DNA of 64,000 nucleotides, from contig NZ_AYKH01000002.1 in the NCBI RefSeq assembly GCF_003788635.1, positions 62,001 through 126,000 on the forward strand, read 5' to 3'. Of this stretch, positions 45,404 to 54,271 are shown piece by piece. The notes under the pieces were generated by a model. That model saw only the letters and a program-made list of their open reading frames with translations, made no database searches and was not told the origin of the DNA. This DNA is from Salinisphaera orenii subsp. orenii MK-B5 (lineage in GTDB: Bacteria > Pseudomonadota > Gammaproteobacteria > Nevskiales > Salinisphaeraceae). Within the stretch, counting starts at the first letter, position 1, and each line of letters begins with the position of its first letter. The position numbers and the translations under genes were made by a program.

Positions 45404-45772
45404 CTAGTCGAAGGTCGGCGTCGGCCCGCGCAACAGCTCGGTATCGAAGTCGGCCGGCAGCGCGATCTCGATCGGCAGCACTGCCGAGGCCAGCGTCTTG
45501 CCGTAGTTGTCCAGTCGCAGACTGCGCGACACGCCCCCGCCCAGCGCGCCTTCGCAGACGAAGTTGAGCACGCCCAGCCCGTCGACCGCGTAACGCCGCA
45601 CCTCGCCTTCGACGACGCCGGCGAGCCGATCGGCGACCCGGGCTGCGGTGAGCTGCTCGTGCAGCAGCACGTAGGCCGGGCGATTGTAGGCGATGACGGC
45701 GATGTTGGAGGTATCGCCCTTGTCGCCGGAGCGCGAATGGGCCAGCGCCCGAACGGTGGTGTGGTGAGCCAT
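45404..45772 (-). CDS. AtuA-related C-terminal domain protein
   Basis: The 122-residue protein corresponds to the small domain that is often encoded directly after, or fused to, AtuA/DUF1446 proteins. Family patterns are RSGDKGDTSNIAVIA and LNFVCEGALGGGVSRSLRLDNYGK. It is last in the TRAP/CoA-transferase operon, five bases downstream of the AtuA gene, and probably forms a complex with it. Its biochemical role is not established. A longer in-frame reading to 46516 overlaps the AtuA gene and is rejected. Confidence 0.85.
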   Translation of the reverse strand: MAHHTTVRALAHSRSGDKGDTSNIAVIAYNRPAYVLLHEQLTAARVADRLAGVVEGEVRRYAVDGLGVLNFVCEGALGGGVSRSLRLDNYGKTLASAVLPIEIALPADFDTELLRGPTPTFD

Positions 45773-45777
45773 GCGAC

Positions 45778-47127
45778 CTACTCCGAGTCGACGAAGACGA
45801 TGTCCGGCGCGACCGCCTCGCGGTCGATCAGCGTCGACCAGATGCCGATGACCTCGCGTACGCGATCGGCGTACGGCACCCGCTTGCCGGTGGAGCCCAG
45901 CCCGGACACGGCCATGCCGTCGACCTCCCGGCCGATCTTGGCGGCTTCGGCGCGCGTGGCGCAGCGCGCGGCCACCCGCACCCCGACCTCGTAGGGTTCG
46001 GCCGCCGGTTCCGGCGTGGCCGCCCCGTGGATGGCGTTCACGCCCAGAAAATCGAAGCGCAGGTCCGCCGCCTTCAGGTCGACCACCGCAAAGCGTTCGC
46101 GCAGAATCCGTTCGGCCAGCCGCGCCTTGTCGAGGGCGCCCGGCCCCGCGTAGAAGAACATGTCCTCGCCGATGAAACCCTCCTGCGCGCCGATCGAGAC
46201 CTTGAGCGTGTCCGTGCGGGGGCTGCCGGTGATGCCCGACACGCGTACCCGATCCAGCCCGATCGGCTCGATCGACGCGCCGGTGAAGTCCACCACCACG
46301 TCCGGCGTGATGTAGCGCGCCGGATCGTGCACTTCGTAGAACATCTGCTCGAGCACCGTGCGCCGGTCGATCACGCCGCCGGTGCCCGCAACCTTGGTCA
46401 GCACCGCCGCGCCGTCGGCCTCCACTTCGGCGACCGGAAAGCCGAGATTCCACGGCTCGGGCACGTCCTTGTAGCCGGGATCGACGAAATAGCCGCCGGT
46501 CACCTGGGCGCCGCATTCCAACAGATGGCCGATGCCCGCGCCCTGACCCAGCCGCGCGGTGTCCGCCCGCGTCCAGCCGAAGGTGTGCATCATGGGCGCG
46601 AGAAACAGCGCCGGATCGGCCACGCGACCGGTCACCACCACGTCCGCCCCCGCGGCCAGGGCGGCGACGATCGGCTCCGCGCCGAAATAGGCCTCGGCGG
46701 AGACGATATCGCCCTCGATCGTGTCGATCGAGGCGCCGGTTTCCAGAATCGGCCCCGCCAGCCGGCCGATGCGGTCGGTGACCTCGGCGCCGATCACGGC
46801 CGCCACCTTCCAGTCATGGGCGCCGTGGGCGTCGAGCCGGGCCCGAATCGCCCGCGCCGCGCCCAGCGGGTTCACCCAGCCCTGGTTGGTCACGATCTTC
46901 GTGCCGCGGCGGATGCAGTGCGGCAGGACCGCGTCGAAGCGATCCTCCAGATAGGTGTCGTAGCCGCCGAAGTCCGGATCGCGGCGACGACGCACCTGGG
47001 CGGTCGAGACCGTGGCCTCGGCCATGGTCTCGAAACACAGATAATCGAGATCGCCCTTCTCGGCCACCTGTGCGGCCGGCGAGATGCGATCGCCCCACCA
47101 GCCGGAGCCGGTTCCGATTCTCAGCAT
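45778..47127 (-). CDS. AtuA-family (DUF1446) acyl-CoA metabolism protein
   Basis: The 449-residue protein has the DUF1446 hallmark blocks GTGSGWWGDRI near the N-terminus, CFETMAEATVSTAQ, TNQGWVNPLGAARA and VVTGRVADPALFLAP. AtuA proteins act in acyclic terpene and other branched acyl-CoA degradation, but their exact reaction is unsettled. Here it lies between the TRAP large subunit and its small partner and presumably processes the imported acid after CoA activation. Codon use matches its neighbours. Confidence 0.85.
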   Translation of the reverse strand: MLRIGTGSGWWGDRISPAAQVAEKGDLDYLCFETMAEATVSTAQVRRRRDPDFGGYDTYLEDRFDAVLPHCIRRGTKIVTNQGWVNPLGAARAIRARLDAHGAHDWKVAAVIGAEVTDRIGRLAGPILETGASIDTIEGDIVSAEAYFGAEPIVAALAAGADVVVTGRVADPALFLAPMMHTFGWTRADTARLGQGAGIGHLLECGAQVTGGYFVDPGYKDVPEPWNLGFPVAEVEADGAAVLTKVAGTGGVIDRRTVLEQMFYEVHDPARYITPDVVVDFTGASIEPIGLDRVRVSGITGSPRTDTLKVSIGAQEGFIGEDMFFYAGPGALDKARLAERILRERFAVVDLKAADLRFDFLGVNAIHGAATPEPAAEPYEVGVRVAARCATRAEAAKIGREVDGMAVSGLGSTGKRVPYADRVREVIGIWSTLIDREAVAPDIVFVDSE

Positions 47128-47164
47128 GGTTCGTCCGTGGTTTTAAGCCAGAAAACGATGTCGC

Positions 47165-48472
47165 TCACTGCATCAGGCTGGGTATGTATAGCGAGATCGA
47201 CGGGAACGAGAACAGCAGCACCATGACCACGGCCTCGGCGCACAGGAACCACAGGGTCCCGCGCACGACGCGATCGAAGGGCACCGCATCGCCGACCGCG
47301 GCCGAGGTCACGAACAGATTGAGCCCGATCGGTGGCGTGAGCAGGCCGATCTCGATGAACTTGACCACGATCACGCCGAACCAGATCTCGTCGACGCCCA
47401 GGCTGGTCATGATCGGCGCCAGGATCGGCAGCGTCACCAGCATCAGGCCGATGGGATCGAGAAACATCCCGAGCACGAGATAGAACGCTGAGGTGAGCAG
47501 GAAGAACACCAGCAGGTTCACCGAGTATTCGTTGACCAGCAGGCCGATCTGCATGGGGATCTGGCTCAGGGTCAGGAAACGGCTGAACAGCACCGCGCCG
47601 ACCGCGATCAGAAAGATCGCCGCGGTGGTGCGCACGGTCTCGACCACCGAAATCCGCAGCATGCCCCAGGAAAAGGAACGATCGAGCACCGAGGCCACGA
47701 TCGCCACCACCGCGCCGAAGGCGCCGGCCTCGGTGGCGGTGACGGTGCCGGAGTACAGACCGCCGACGATGCCGGCCACGATCAGCGGCAGCGGCCAGGC
47801 CCGAACCAGCAGCCGCCATTTCTCGCCGCGCGTGAACACGTCGTTGCTGCGTGGCGCGAGCTCGGGGTTAAGCGTCGCCCGCACCATGATCAGCCCGGTA
47901 TAGGCCACCATCGTGAGCAGCCCCGGCAGCAGCCCCGCCAGCAGCAGTGCGCCGACCGAGGCCTCCATGAACACCGCATAGAGAATGAACGGGATCGACG
48001 GCGGGATGAGCGCGCCGAGCGTTCCGGAGGCGGCCACGACGCCCGTGGCCAGGCCCTTGTCGTAGCCGGCGCGCAGCATCTCGGGCACGGCCAGTCGCGA
48101 CATCGCCCCGGCCATGGCCACGCTCGAACCCGACGCCGCGGCGAAGCCGGCGCTGGCCAGATTCGTCGCGATCGCCAGCCCGCCGGGCAAAAACGACAGC
48201 CACGCCCGCGCGGCGCGGAACAGATGTGCGGTCAGCCCCGAATGGAAGGCCACCGCCCCCATCAGGATGAACATGGGGATCGCGGTGAGCGACCAGTGCG
48301 CCACGAAATCGAACGTGGCCGCGCCCAGGGAGGACAGCATCGCCGTGAGTCCGCGCAGCCAGTAGATGCCCACGGCCGCGGTGGCACCCAGGGCCACGCC
48401 GATCGGCACGCGGATGGCGATGAGCACCAGCAGCAGGCCGACGCAGTACAGTCCGATCATCGGGGGGCTCAT
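47165..48472 (-). CDS. dctM: TRAP transporter large permease (DctM)
   Basis: The 435-residue membrane protein has about 12 hydrophobic segments and the DctM blocks GVVAASGTLGALIPPSIPFI, TATEAGAFGAVVAI and MFLDPIGLMLVTLPIL. It uses an ion gradient to import organic acids delivered by the DctP-type protein. The ATG overlaps the dctQ stop (ATGA), which decides the start against a longer in-frame reading. Confidence 0.92.
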   Translation of the reverse strand: MSPPMIGLYCVGLLLVLIAIRVPIGVALGATAAVGIYWLRGLTAMLSSLGAATFDFVAHWSLTAIPMFILMGAVAFHSGLTAHLFRAARAWLSFLPGGLAIATNLASAGFAAASGSSVAMAGAMSRLAVPEMLRAGYDKGLATGVVAASGTLGALIPPSIPFILYAVFMEASVGALLLAGLLPGLLTMVAYTGLIMVRATLNPELAPRSNDVFTRGEKWRLLVRAWPLPLIVAGIVGGLYSGTVTATEAGAFGAVVAIVASVLDRSFSWGMLRISVVETVRTTAAIFLIAVGAVLFSRFLTLSQIPMQIGLLVNEYSVNLLVFFLLTSAFYLVLGMFLDPIGLMLVTLPILAPIMTSLGVDEIWFGVIVVKFIEIGLLTPPIGLNLFVTSAAVGDAVPFDRVVRGTLWFLCAEAVVMVLLFSFPSISLYIPSLMQ

Positions 48473-49002
48473 CGCGTGGCCTCCTCGTCGTCGATGACCA
48501 GGCCTTCGGCGGCCTCGTGCGTGTCGGCACCGACGAGCATGCGGCCGAGCCGCCAGACCACCGCCGCCGCCGCCAGCACCAGACCCGCCACCGCCAGCCA
48601 GCGCGCCGGCCATACCGTCAGATGGGCGAAGATGGCATCGACTTCCTCGCCCTGGCGCGTCTTGGTCAGCGCGGTCCGCCACAGGCCCCAGCCGAAGCAC
48701 AGGAAGAATGCCAGCGTGATCATCTCGGCCAGCAGATCCGTGACCCGCCGCACGCGGGCCGGCAGGAGATTGGCCAGCACATCCACGCGGATATGGGCGT
48801 TCTGCCAGGCCGCGGTGAAGATGCCGAGAAAGACCGCGGCGACCATGTAGAAGTAGCTCACGACCTCGATCGTGCCAAGCAACGGCTCGTTGAAGCCCAC
48901 CCGCATGAACACGGCGACGGTCACATGCACCATCATCAGCACGGTCGCGACGGCGGCGATGAACGCCGCCACCCGGGCCAGCGGCGACAGCACGGATCTC
49001 AT
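48469..49002 (-). CDS. dctQ: TRAP transporter small permease (DctQ)
   Basis: The 177-residue membrane protein has four hydrophobic segments and the DctQ pattern around FNEPLLGTIEVVSYFYMVAAVFLGIFTAAWQNAHIRVDVL. It associates with DctM. ATGA overlaps join it to both the oxidoreductase gene before it and dctM after it. The C-terminal 15 residues are acidic. Confidence 0.9.
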   Translation of the reverse strand: MRSVLSPLARVAAFIAAVATVLMMVHVTVAVFMRVGFNEPLLGTIEVVSYFYMVAAVFLGIFTAAWQNAHIRVDVLANLLPARVRRVTDLLAEMITLAFFLCFGWGLWRTALTKTRQGEEVDAIFAHLTVWPARWLAVAGLVLAAAAVVWRLGRMLVGADTHEAAEGLVIDDEEATR

Positions 49003-50015
49003 GCGTCCACCTCGGCGTCGATGACCAGCACCACCTTGCCGATCGCGCGCCGCTCGACCAGGTGATCGAGCGCGGCCACGACCTCCTCCAGCGGGCGCCG
49101 ATGACCGATCACCGGCGCGATGCGACCGCTCGCCGCGGCCTCCAGCAACGTGGCCATGCTCGCCTTGAGCCGCGGCGCGAACTCGACGCTGCGATCGCGC
49201 ACACCCCAGCCGAAGTATTCGCTGAAATTGAGCCCCAGCAGGCTGATGTTCTTGACCAGCAGGATGTTGGCCGGCACCTGCGGAATGCTGCCGCTGGCAA
49301 AGCCGGCGGTGACCACCCGGCCCTCGACCGCGGTCGCGCGCAGCGACTCGCCGAGCACGTCGCCGCCGACCGGGTCGAACACGACGTCCGCACCGGCGCC
49401 GTCGGTCAGCCCCTTGACCGCGTCGCGAAACCCGCTCCGGGCGTAATTGATCGTATGGGCGGCGCCGGCGGCTTGCGCGGCCTCGCACTTGGCGTCGCTG
49501 CTCGCGGTGGCGATGACCCGCGCACCGGTCATGGCCCCGATCTGAACCGCGGCCAGACCGACCGCGCCGGCCGCGCCGTGCACCAGCAACGTCTCTTCGG
49601 CGGCCAGGCCCGCACGCCAGATCAGCCCGGCATAGGCGGTGCCGTAGGAAATGGGCACGTTGACGGCCCGGTCGAGTCCGAGCCCGTCGGGCACCGGATA
49701 GACCGTGGTGGCCTCGGCGACCACGTGCTCGGCGTACCCGCCCTCGCGCACGATCGCCACCACGCGGTCGCCCACGGCAAACGCATCGACGCCCTCGCCG
49801 ATCGCCTCGACCACCCCCGAGACCTCGCTGCCGGGCACGAACGGCGGCTCCGAGCGGCGCTGGTAGCGGCCGGCGATCACCAGCGTGATCGCGAAGGACA
49901 CGCTCGCATAGGCGGCCCGCAGGCGCACCTGGCCCGGCCCCGGCGACGGCACGTCCCGTTCGGCCACGGCCAGATCGCGATAACTGCCGAGTTGCTCACA
50001 GACGATCGCCCGCAT
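48999..50015 (-). CDS. Zinc-free quinone oxidoreductase/enoyl reductase-like (MDR family)
   Basis: The 338-residue enzyme has the MDR layout: a GroES-like N-terminal part (PFVPGSEVSGVV) and an NADPH fold (LLVHGAAGAVGLAAVQIGAMTGARVIATASS, VVFDPVGGDV). It lacks the zinc ligands of alcohol dehydrogenases. The members closest by pattern act on quinones or acyl-CoA double bonds. In this operon it may reduce an enoyl-CoA intermediate. The ATG at 50015 follows AAGGAGAAA. Confidence 0.86.
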   Translation of the reverse strand: MRAIVCEQLGSYRDLAVAERDVPSPGPGQVRLRAAYASVSFAITLVIAGRYQRRSEPPFVPGSEVSGVVEAIGEGVDAFAVGDRVVAIVREGGYAEHVVAEATTVYPVPDGLGLDRAVNVPISYGTAYAGLIWRAGLAAEETLLVHGAAGAVGLAAVQIGAMTGARVIATASSDAKCEAAQAAGAAHTINYARSGFRDAVKGLTDGAGADVVFDPVGGDVLGESLRATAVEGRVVTAGFASGSIPQVPANILLVKNISLLGLNFSEYFGWGVRDRSVEFAPRLKASMATLLEAAASGRIAPVIGHRRPLEEVVAALDHLVERRAIGKVVLVIDAEVDA

Positions 50016-50029
50016 GGCGCGTTTCTCCT

Positions 50030-51220
50030 TCAGTCCGTCGGTCGCTCGAGACAGGTGCCGGCGCCGATCAGGGTCGATACCTCCGCGGCCGTGTAGCCGG
50101 CCTCCGCCAGGATCTCGCGGGTGTGGCCGCCCAGATCCGGGTCCGGGCGCAGCCGGTCGGGCGTCAGCCCCGCCCCCGGCAGCCCGACCAGCGGCAGCGG
50201 CCCGAGCCCCGGGGCCTCGACCTCGGTGAACAGGCCGAGATGCCGGGCCTGCGGATCGTCCACCAGATCGGCGTATTCGTTGACCGGACCGCAGAGCACC
50301 CCGGCGGCGTTGAAGCGCTCGATCCAGTCGGCGCGATCGCCCTCGGCCAGCACCGCGGCCAGTTCGGCGTGCAGGGTCTCGGCGTGTGCAATGCGATCGC
50401 GATTGTCGGCAAAACGCGGATCGGCGGCCCATTCGGGGCGGCCGACGGCGTCGCAGAGTTTCTCGAACATGGTGTTGCGCAGGCAGGTGAGCGCCATCAT
50501 GCCGGTGCGCGTCGGGAAGAAGCCCGACGGCGCGGTGGTCGGCGTCCCGGCCTGGCCGTCGCGCATCAGGTTCTGCAGCAGCGCGGTCATCTGAAAGGCG
50601 GCCGCGGCCTCCAGCAGTGAGATCTCGAGATGCCGCCCGGCGCCGGTCGCGCGCTGCTCGAACAAGGCCGCGCCCATGGCATAGCCCGCGTACAGCCCCG
50701 TGACCATGTCGACCGCAAGCATGCCCACCCGCCGCGGCGCGCCGTCGGCATCGCGATTCATCGCCGCCATGCCGCTCGCGCCCTGGAGAATGGTGTCCGA
50801 CCCGGGACGCTTCGCATAAGGTCCGTCCTGACCGTAGCCGGATATCGAGGCCAGGATCACCCCCGGCCGCAGCGCGGACAGACGGGGATAGTCGAGCCCG
50901 AGCCGGGCCATGACGCCGGGCCGGAAGCTCTCCACGACCACATCCGCGCTGACGGCGAGCCGGTGCAGCACGCCCCGGCCCTCCTCGGAGCGGGCGTCGA
51001 GACAGATCGCCCGCTTGCCCCAGTTGGCCGGTGCCGCCATGGTGCTGTGGCCGCCGCGGGTCTCGCCCATGAGCCGACCCCAGTCGCCTTCCGGCGGCTC
51101 GACCTTGATCACGTCCGCGCCCATCGCCGCGAGCATGCCGGCGGCGTAGGGCCCGGCCAGCCCCTGGGCCAGATCGAGGACGCGGATGCCGCGGTAGGGC
51201 TGCAGTGCCGCGTCGCTCAT
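50030..51220 (-). CDS. Family III CoA-transferase (CaiB/BaiF)
   Basis: The 396-residue enzyme transfers CoA from a donor acyl-CoA to a carboxylic acid. Family blocks are RVLDLAQGLAGPYAAGMLAAMGADVIKVEPPEGDW (N-terminal), SFRPGVMARLGLDY and the catalytic Asp region RRVGMLAVDMVTG at about 175. Lying directly after the TRAP binding-protein gene, it is likely to activate the imported acid. Its stop is 15 bases before the oxidoreductase ATG. Confidence 0.88.
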   Translation of the reverse strand: MSDAALQPYRGIRVLDLAQGLAGPYAAGMLAAMGADVIKVEPPEGDWGRLMGETRGGHSTMAAPANWGKRAICLDARSEEGRGVLHRLAVSADVVVESFRPGVMARLGLDYPRLSALRPGVILASISGYGQDGPYAKRPGSDTILQGASGMAAMNRDADGAPRRVGMLAVDMVTGLYAGYAMGAALFEQRATGAGRHLEISLLEAAAAFQMTALLQNLMRDGQAGTPTTAPSGFFPTRTGMMALTCLRNTMFEKLCDAVGRPEWAADPRFADNRDRIAHAETLHAELAAVLAEGDRADWIERFNAAGVLCGPVNEYADLVDDPQARHLGLFTEVEAPGLGPLPLVGLPGAGLTPDRLRPDPDLGGHTREILAEAGYTAAEVSTLIGAGTCLERPTD

Positions 51221-51266
51221 GCCGTCCTCGTCGTCGTGCTCCGCCGACCCGCGGGGTTGTCGCGGC

Positions 51267-52388
51267 TCACTGGCCGTTTTCGCTCAGGAGGTGCTTCTTG
51301 AGCAGGGCGTAGTATTCCTGCTCGGACAGATCCTGGCCCTCGATGCGACCACGCCACGCCTCCAGATTGTCCAGAAAGGCCTGAACGATGGCGTCCGGAT
51401 TCTCGACCCCGCGCTCGCGCGCGGTCTTGGCGGACTGCTCGATCTGGGATTCCATGAAGGCGTCACGCCGCTCGGCCATGTCCTCGGAGACATCGACGAA
51501 ACGGATACCCTCGCTTTTGGCCTTGTCGCGCGCCGTCTTCTCTTCCGCGGTGTAGGCATAGACGGTGGAGGCCAGCGCCTGCAGCGCGGCGTCCTGCATG
51601 ATGCCCTGGGTGTCGTCGTCGAGACCCTCCCAGACCTGCTGCGAGATGTTGAACAGCGATCCGCCCTGGAAACCGCCCATCGGCAGGGTCACGACGCTGT
51701 CGACCACCTCGGCCAGCGAGAGCGAATCGAGCCAGCTCACCGCGCCGATCACGCAGTCGAGCTGGCCGCGCTCCATGGCCTCGTAGGCCTCGCTGTTGGG
51801 GATGTTCACCGGCACGCCGCCGATCTGGCTGACCCAGCGCCCGACCTCGGACCCCGGCACCCGCATGCGCAGCCCCGCGGGCTCGAAGCCGTCCGACATG
51901 TCGCCCTTGCACATCGCCTGGTAGGGCGGGGTCGCATAGGTGGCCAGGAAGTGCACGTTCTTGTTCTTGAACTCCTCCATGCATCGCGGACAGTCGTTGA
52001 GCACGGTGTCGGTGATCGCGGCGGCCGTGATCGCGTTGTCGGCGTTGTAGAACGACAGATCCGACAGCACCATGTTCACCGGCAGGGAGGTCGGGAAATA
52101 GACCGAGACGATGAAACCGGCGTCGATGAGCTGATCATTGATGGCCGAGAGCATCGTGTTGGCCGAGGCCGCCGCGCCGGAAGGATAGAAGGCGAATTCG
52201 ATCTCGCCGTCGGTCTCGTCCTCGACGATGTCGACGAAGCGGGCGATACCGTCCTCGCTGGTCGGATGCGCCGGCGGCAGATAGGACCCGTAGGTCAGCT
52301 GCCGGGCCTCGGCGGCCCCGACGATGAAAACGGATGCGGCAAGCGCATAGACGATGCCGCGCAGCGACGGCCCGATGCTGATGGCCAT
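51267..52388 (-). CDS. dctP: TRAP transporter periplasmic binding protein (DctP)
   Basis: The 373-residue exported protein has a signal peptide (ALAASVFIVGAAEA) and the DctP fold: LTYGSYLPPAHPTSEDG, GIRFVDVSEDM, and a segment GGVPVNIPNSEAYEAMERGQLDCVIGAVSW for the ligand lobe. The Arg of GLRMRVPGSEV corresponds to the carboxylate-binding residue. A pair of Cys (CPRC, near residue 132) and another (QAMCKGDM) are atypical. GGAGGAGAG precedes the ATG. It heads a seven-gene leftward catabolic operon. Confidence 0.9.
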   Translation of the reverse strand: MAISIGPSLRGIVYALAASVFIVGAAEARQLTYGSYLPPAHPTSEDGIARFVDIVEDETDGEIEFAFYPSGAAASANTMLSAINDQLIDAGFIVSVYFPTSLPVNMVLSDLSFYNADNAITAAAITDTVLNDCPRCMEEFKNKNVHFLATYATPPYQAMCKGDMSDGFEPAGLRMRVPGSEVGRWVSQIGGVPVNIPNSEAYEAMERGQLDCVIGAVSWLDSLSLAEVVDSVVTLPMGGFQGGSLFNISQQVWEGLDDDTQGIMQDAALQALASTVYAYTAEEKTARDKAKSEGIRFVDVSEDMAERRDAFMESQIEQSAKTARERGVENPDAIVQAFLDNLEAWRGRIEGQDLSEQEYYALLKKHLLSENGQ

Positions 52389-52481
52389 GAAGGCTCTCCT
52401 CCGGTTGTTGTTCGCAGGCGGTTTCTGGCGAACCGCTCCGGGCACGATCAGAGCACAGCGGCCATCGTCCGTCAACCGTGT

Positions 52482-52493
52482 TCCGTATACGGA
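52482..52493. promoter_or_regulatory. GntR-type palindrome upstream of the TRAP operon
   Basis: TCCGTATACGGA is a perfect 12-base palindrome with a GTATAC core, typical of FadR/VanR-class GntR operators. It lies 94 bases before the dctP start. No GntR gene is present in the window. Confidence 0.5.
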
Positions 52494-53316
52494 TAACGCC
52501 ACACGAAGCCGCACCCGCGGCCACGACGCTCCGCTGCATCGGAGTGCCGCACTGCCGACGCGCTGACGACGTGCATGGATCGACTCGTCGCGGACACCAT
52601 CGGCCATCGACGGGGCGCGGATCGCCGCGGCTCGGCAGCCCGGGCCGATGTCCCGTCTGGCGTCATCGTCGACCGCGCCGTGGCAGCGGCAGCGGTGGCC
52701 AAGCCCTATCGCGAAACGGAGAGGCCACGGACCATGTCAGCGCCTTGGCGCGGACACTGCCGGCCACGCGCCGGCGCGATCGTTCGCGGGCCACCGTGCG
52801 GGCTCGTGGTGAGGCGAGTCTGATCGTACCGCGCACGGGCGCGCCGCCGGCATCCGCCGGCCGCGTCACCTCGTCGCGACCGCGCGCCGGCCGATTTTCC
52901 GGACAGATCGACACCGAGACCACTTCTCGAAGCCGCGGCCGAGACTGAAGGCGTCGACGCCGTCGGGCGAACGCGACCGTTGACCCCCGCCTGCTGAATA
53001 CGGCCGGGCGACACGCCGAACGATCGTCGATCCCACGCGCCGCCACTTGCCGGTCGGGCGCCCGAGCGATCGTGCCCAGCGGCAGCTCGGCACACGCCGG
53101 GCACGACGCCGGTATCGCGAGGGCCCGATCCCCACAGCTCCTCGCAGGCCGCAGGGTTGGCTTTGAACGAGCCGCCCGGGTTGCCGGAGCCGTCACGCGG
53201 GGGCGGCGAACGTCATGCAAGTCGCGGCCGGCCACGGGCGCCGCAGATTCGGAGCTCTGCCTCCGAGGCCCGAAGCCTTGGTCTGGCGGACAACCACATC
53301 CCCGCCGGCGCGGCCG
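52494..53316. other. Long intergenic region, no gene seen
   Basis: Between the TRAP operon and the TauE/SafE gene lie over 800 bases with no open reading frame that has family features, a ribosome-binding site and plausible composition. Arg/Ala/Pro-rich readings of 80-190 residues exist on both strands but look like chance frames in GC-rich DNA. It could be a decayed gene or an unrecognised RNA. Confidence 0.6.
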
Positions 53317-54147
53317 TCAGGCGCCGACGACCAGCCGTTCGACGACGATGAACGCCGCGGTGGCCAGCATCGCGACCGCGAATACGAACTGGAGCGTCGC
53401 ACCGGCCAGATAGCGGGCCAGGACGCGACCGGAGAACATCCCGAGCACCCCGCCGATGACGAACAGCCCGGTCAGCGCCCAGTCGATCTCGCGCCCCGAG
53501 ACGGCCGCCGAACCAAGTCCCGACAGCCCGATGAGCGTGATTACCAGCAGGGAGGTCGCGACCGCGCGGTGGATGCCCATTTCGGTGATCAGGATCAGCG
53601 CCGGCACGATCAGGAAACCGCCGCCCACACCGAAGAATCCGGACAGCACGCCCACGACCAGCCCCACTCCGGCCAGCGCAGCGCTGCAGGGCGCATTCAG
53701 ACGCAGACGGCCGTCGTTGCTGTAGTGGCAGACGGTGCCCGCATCGCCTTCGGCCTCGGCCGACAGCCGCGCGCGCACCACCCGCGACTCGTCCGGCCGC
53801 CGCCGGGCCTTGAGGCCCATGCGCACCGCGACCACCGCCATGAGCGCCGCGAACGACAGCACCACCAGCGTATCGCTGACCCGACCGCCGATATAGACGC
53901 CAAGCGGCGCGGCCAGCATGCCGGCGACCGCGAAGATCAACGCCGCGCGCAGCTCGACCACGCCGCGATACAGCCCTTCGGCGGCACCGAAGGCGGCCGT
54001 GATCGCCACCGCGCCGAGCGAGATCGCCACCGCGCTCGCCGGCGCCACGTCCAGGCCGTAGATCAACAGCGGCACGGCGAAGATCGACCCACCGCCGCCG
54101 GTCAGCCCCAGCGCCAGCCCCACCACGATGCCGAAGACGATACCCAT
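53317..54147 (-). CDS. TauE/SafE-family sulfur-compound permease
   Basis: The 276-residue membrane protein has about eight hydrophobic segments and the two family repeats GLALGLTGGGGSIFAVPLL and GVLSGFFGVGGGFLIVPALI. The family exports or imports sulfite, thiosulfate, sulfoacetate or related anions. A hydrophilic cytoplasmic loop (about 108-150) contains two Cys (VCHYSND, APCSAAL). ATG at 54147 is chosen; GTG at 54150 is adjacent. It is divergent from thiosulfate dehydrogenase genes with a shared operator-like site between them, supporting a sulfur role. Confidence 0.85.
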   Translation of the reverse strand: MGIVFGIVVGLALGLTGGGGSIFAVPLLIYGLDVAPASAVAISLGAVAITAAFGAAEGLYRGVVELRAALIFAVAGMLAAPLGVYIGGRVSDTLVVLSFAALMAVVAVRMGLKARRRPDESRVVRARLSAEAEGDAGTVCHYSNDGRLRLNAPCSAALAGVGLVVGVLSGFFGVGGGFLIVPALILITEMGIHRAVATSLLVITLIGLSGLGSAAVSGREIDWALTGLFVIGGVLGMFSGRVLARYLAGATLQFVFAVAMLATAAFIVVERLVVGA

Positions 54148-54226
54148 CACGCGGCACCGCCCGGCTCAGAGATCGCTTCCATCAGAACCTGTCGATATAT
54201 GTTTATGCCATAAACTATCATTCTAT

Positions 54227-54240
54227 TACCCACAGGGGTA
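54227..54240. promoter_or_regulatory. CsoR/CstR-like operator in the TauE/cytochrome c4 promoter
   Basis: TACCC-ACAG-GGGTA is a perfect 5+5 inverted repeat with four-base spacer in an AT-rich stretch. The same arms and spacing (extended to seven bases) occur at 63402-63419. Persulfide-sensing CsoR-family repressors (CstR) bind such G-tract repeats. Confidence 0.6.
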
Positions 54241-54271
54241 TATTGAGGCTGTGCCATACAGGGAGATCGCC

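Noticed and set aside
45404-46516. Extended 370-residue reading of the small AtuA-related gene
   Set aside because: The added part overlaps the AtuA coding sequence in another frame and is Arg/Gly-rich, as expected for a shadow.
52663-53235. 190-residue minus-strand frame in the empty interval
   Set aside because: Arg/Ala/Ser-rich throughout, with no hydrophobic core, motif or good ribosome-binding site.
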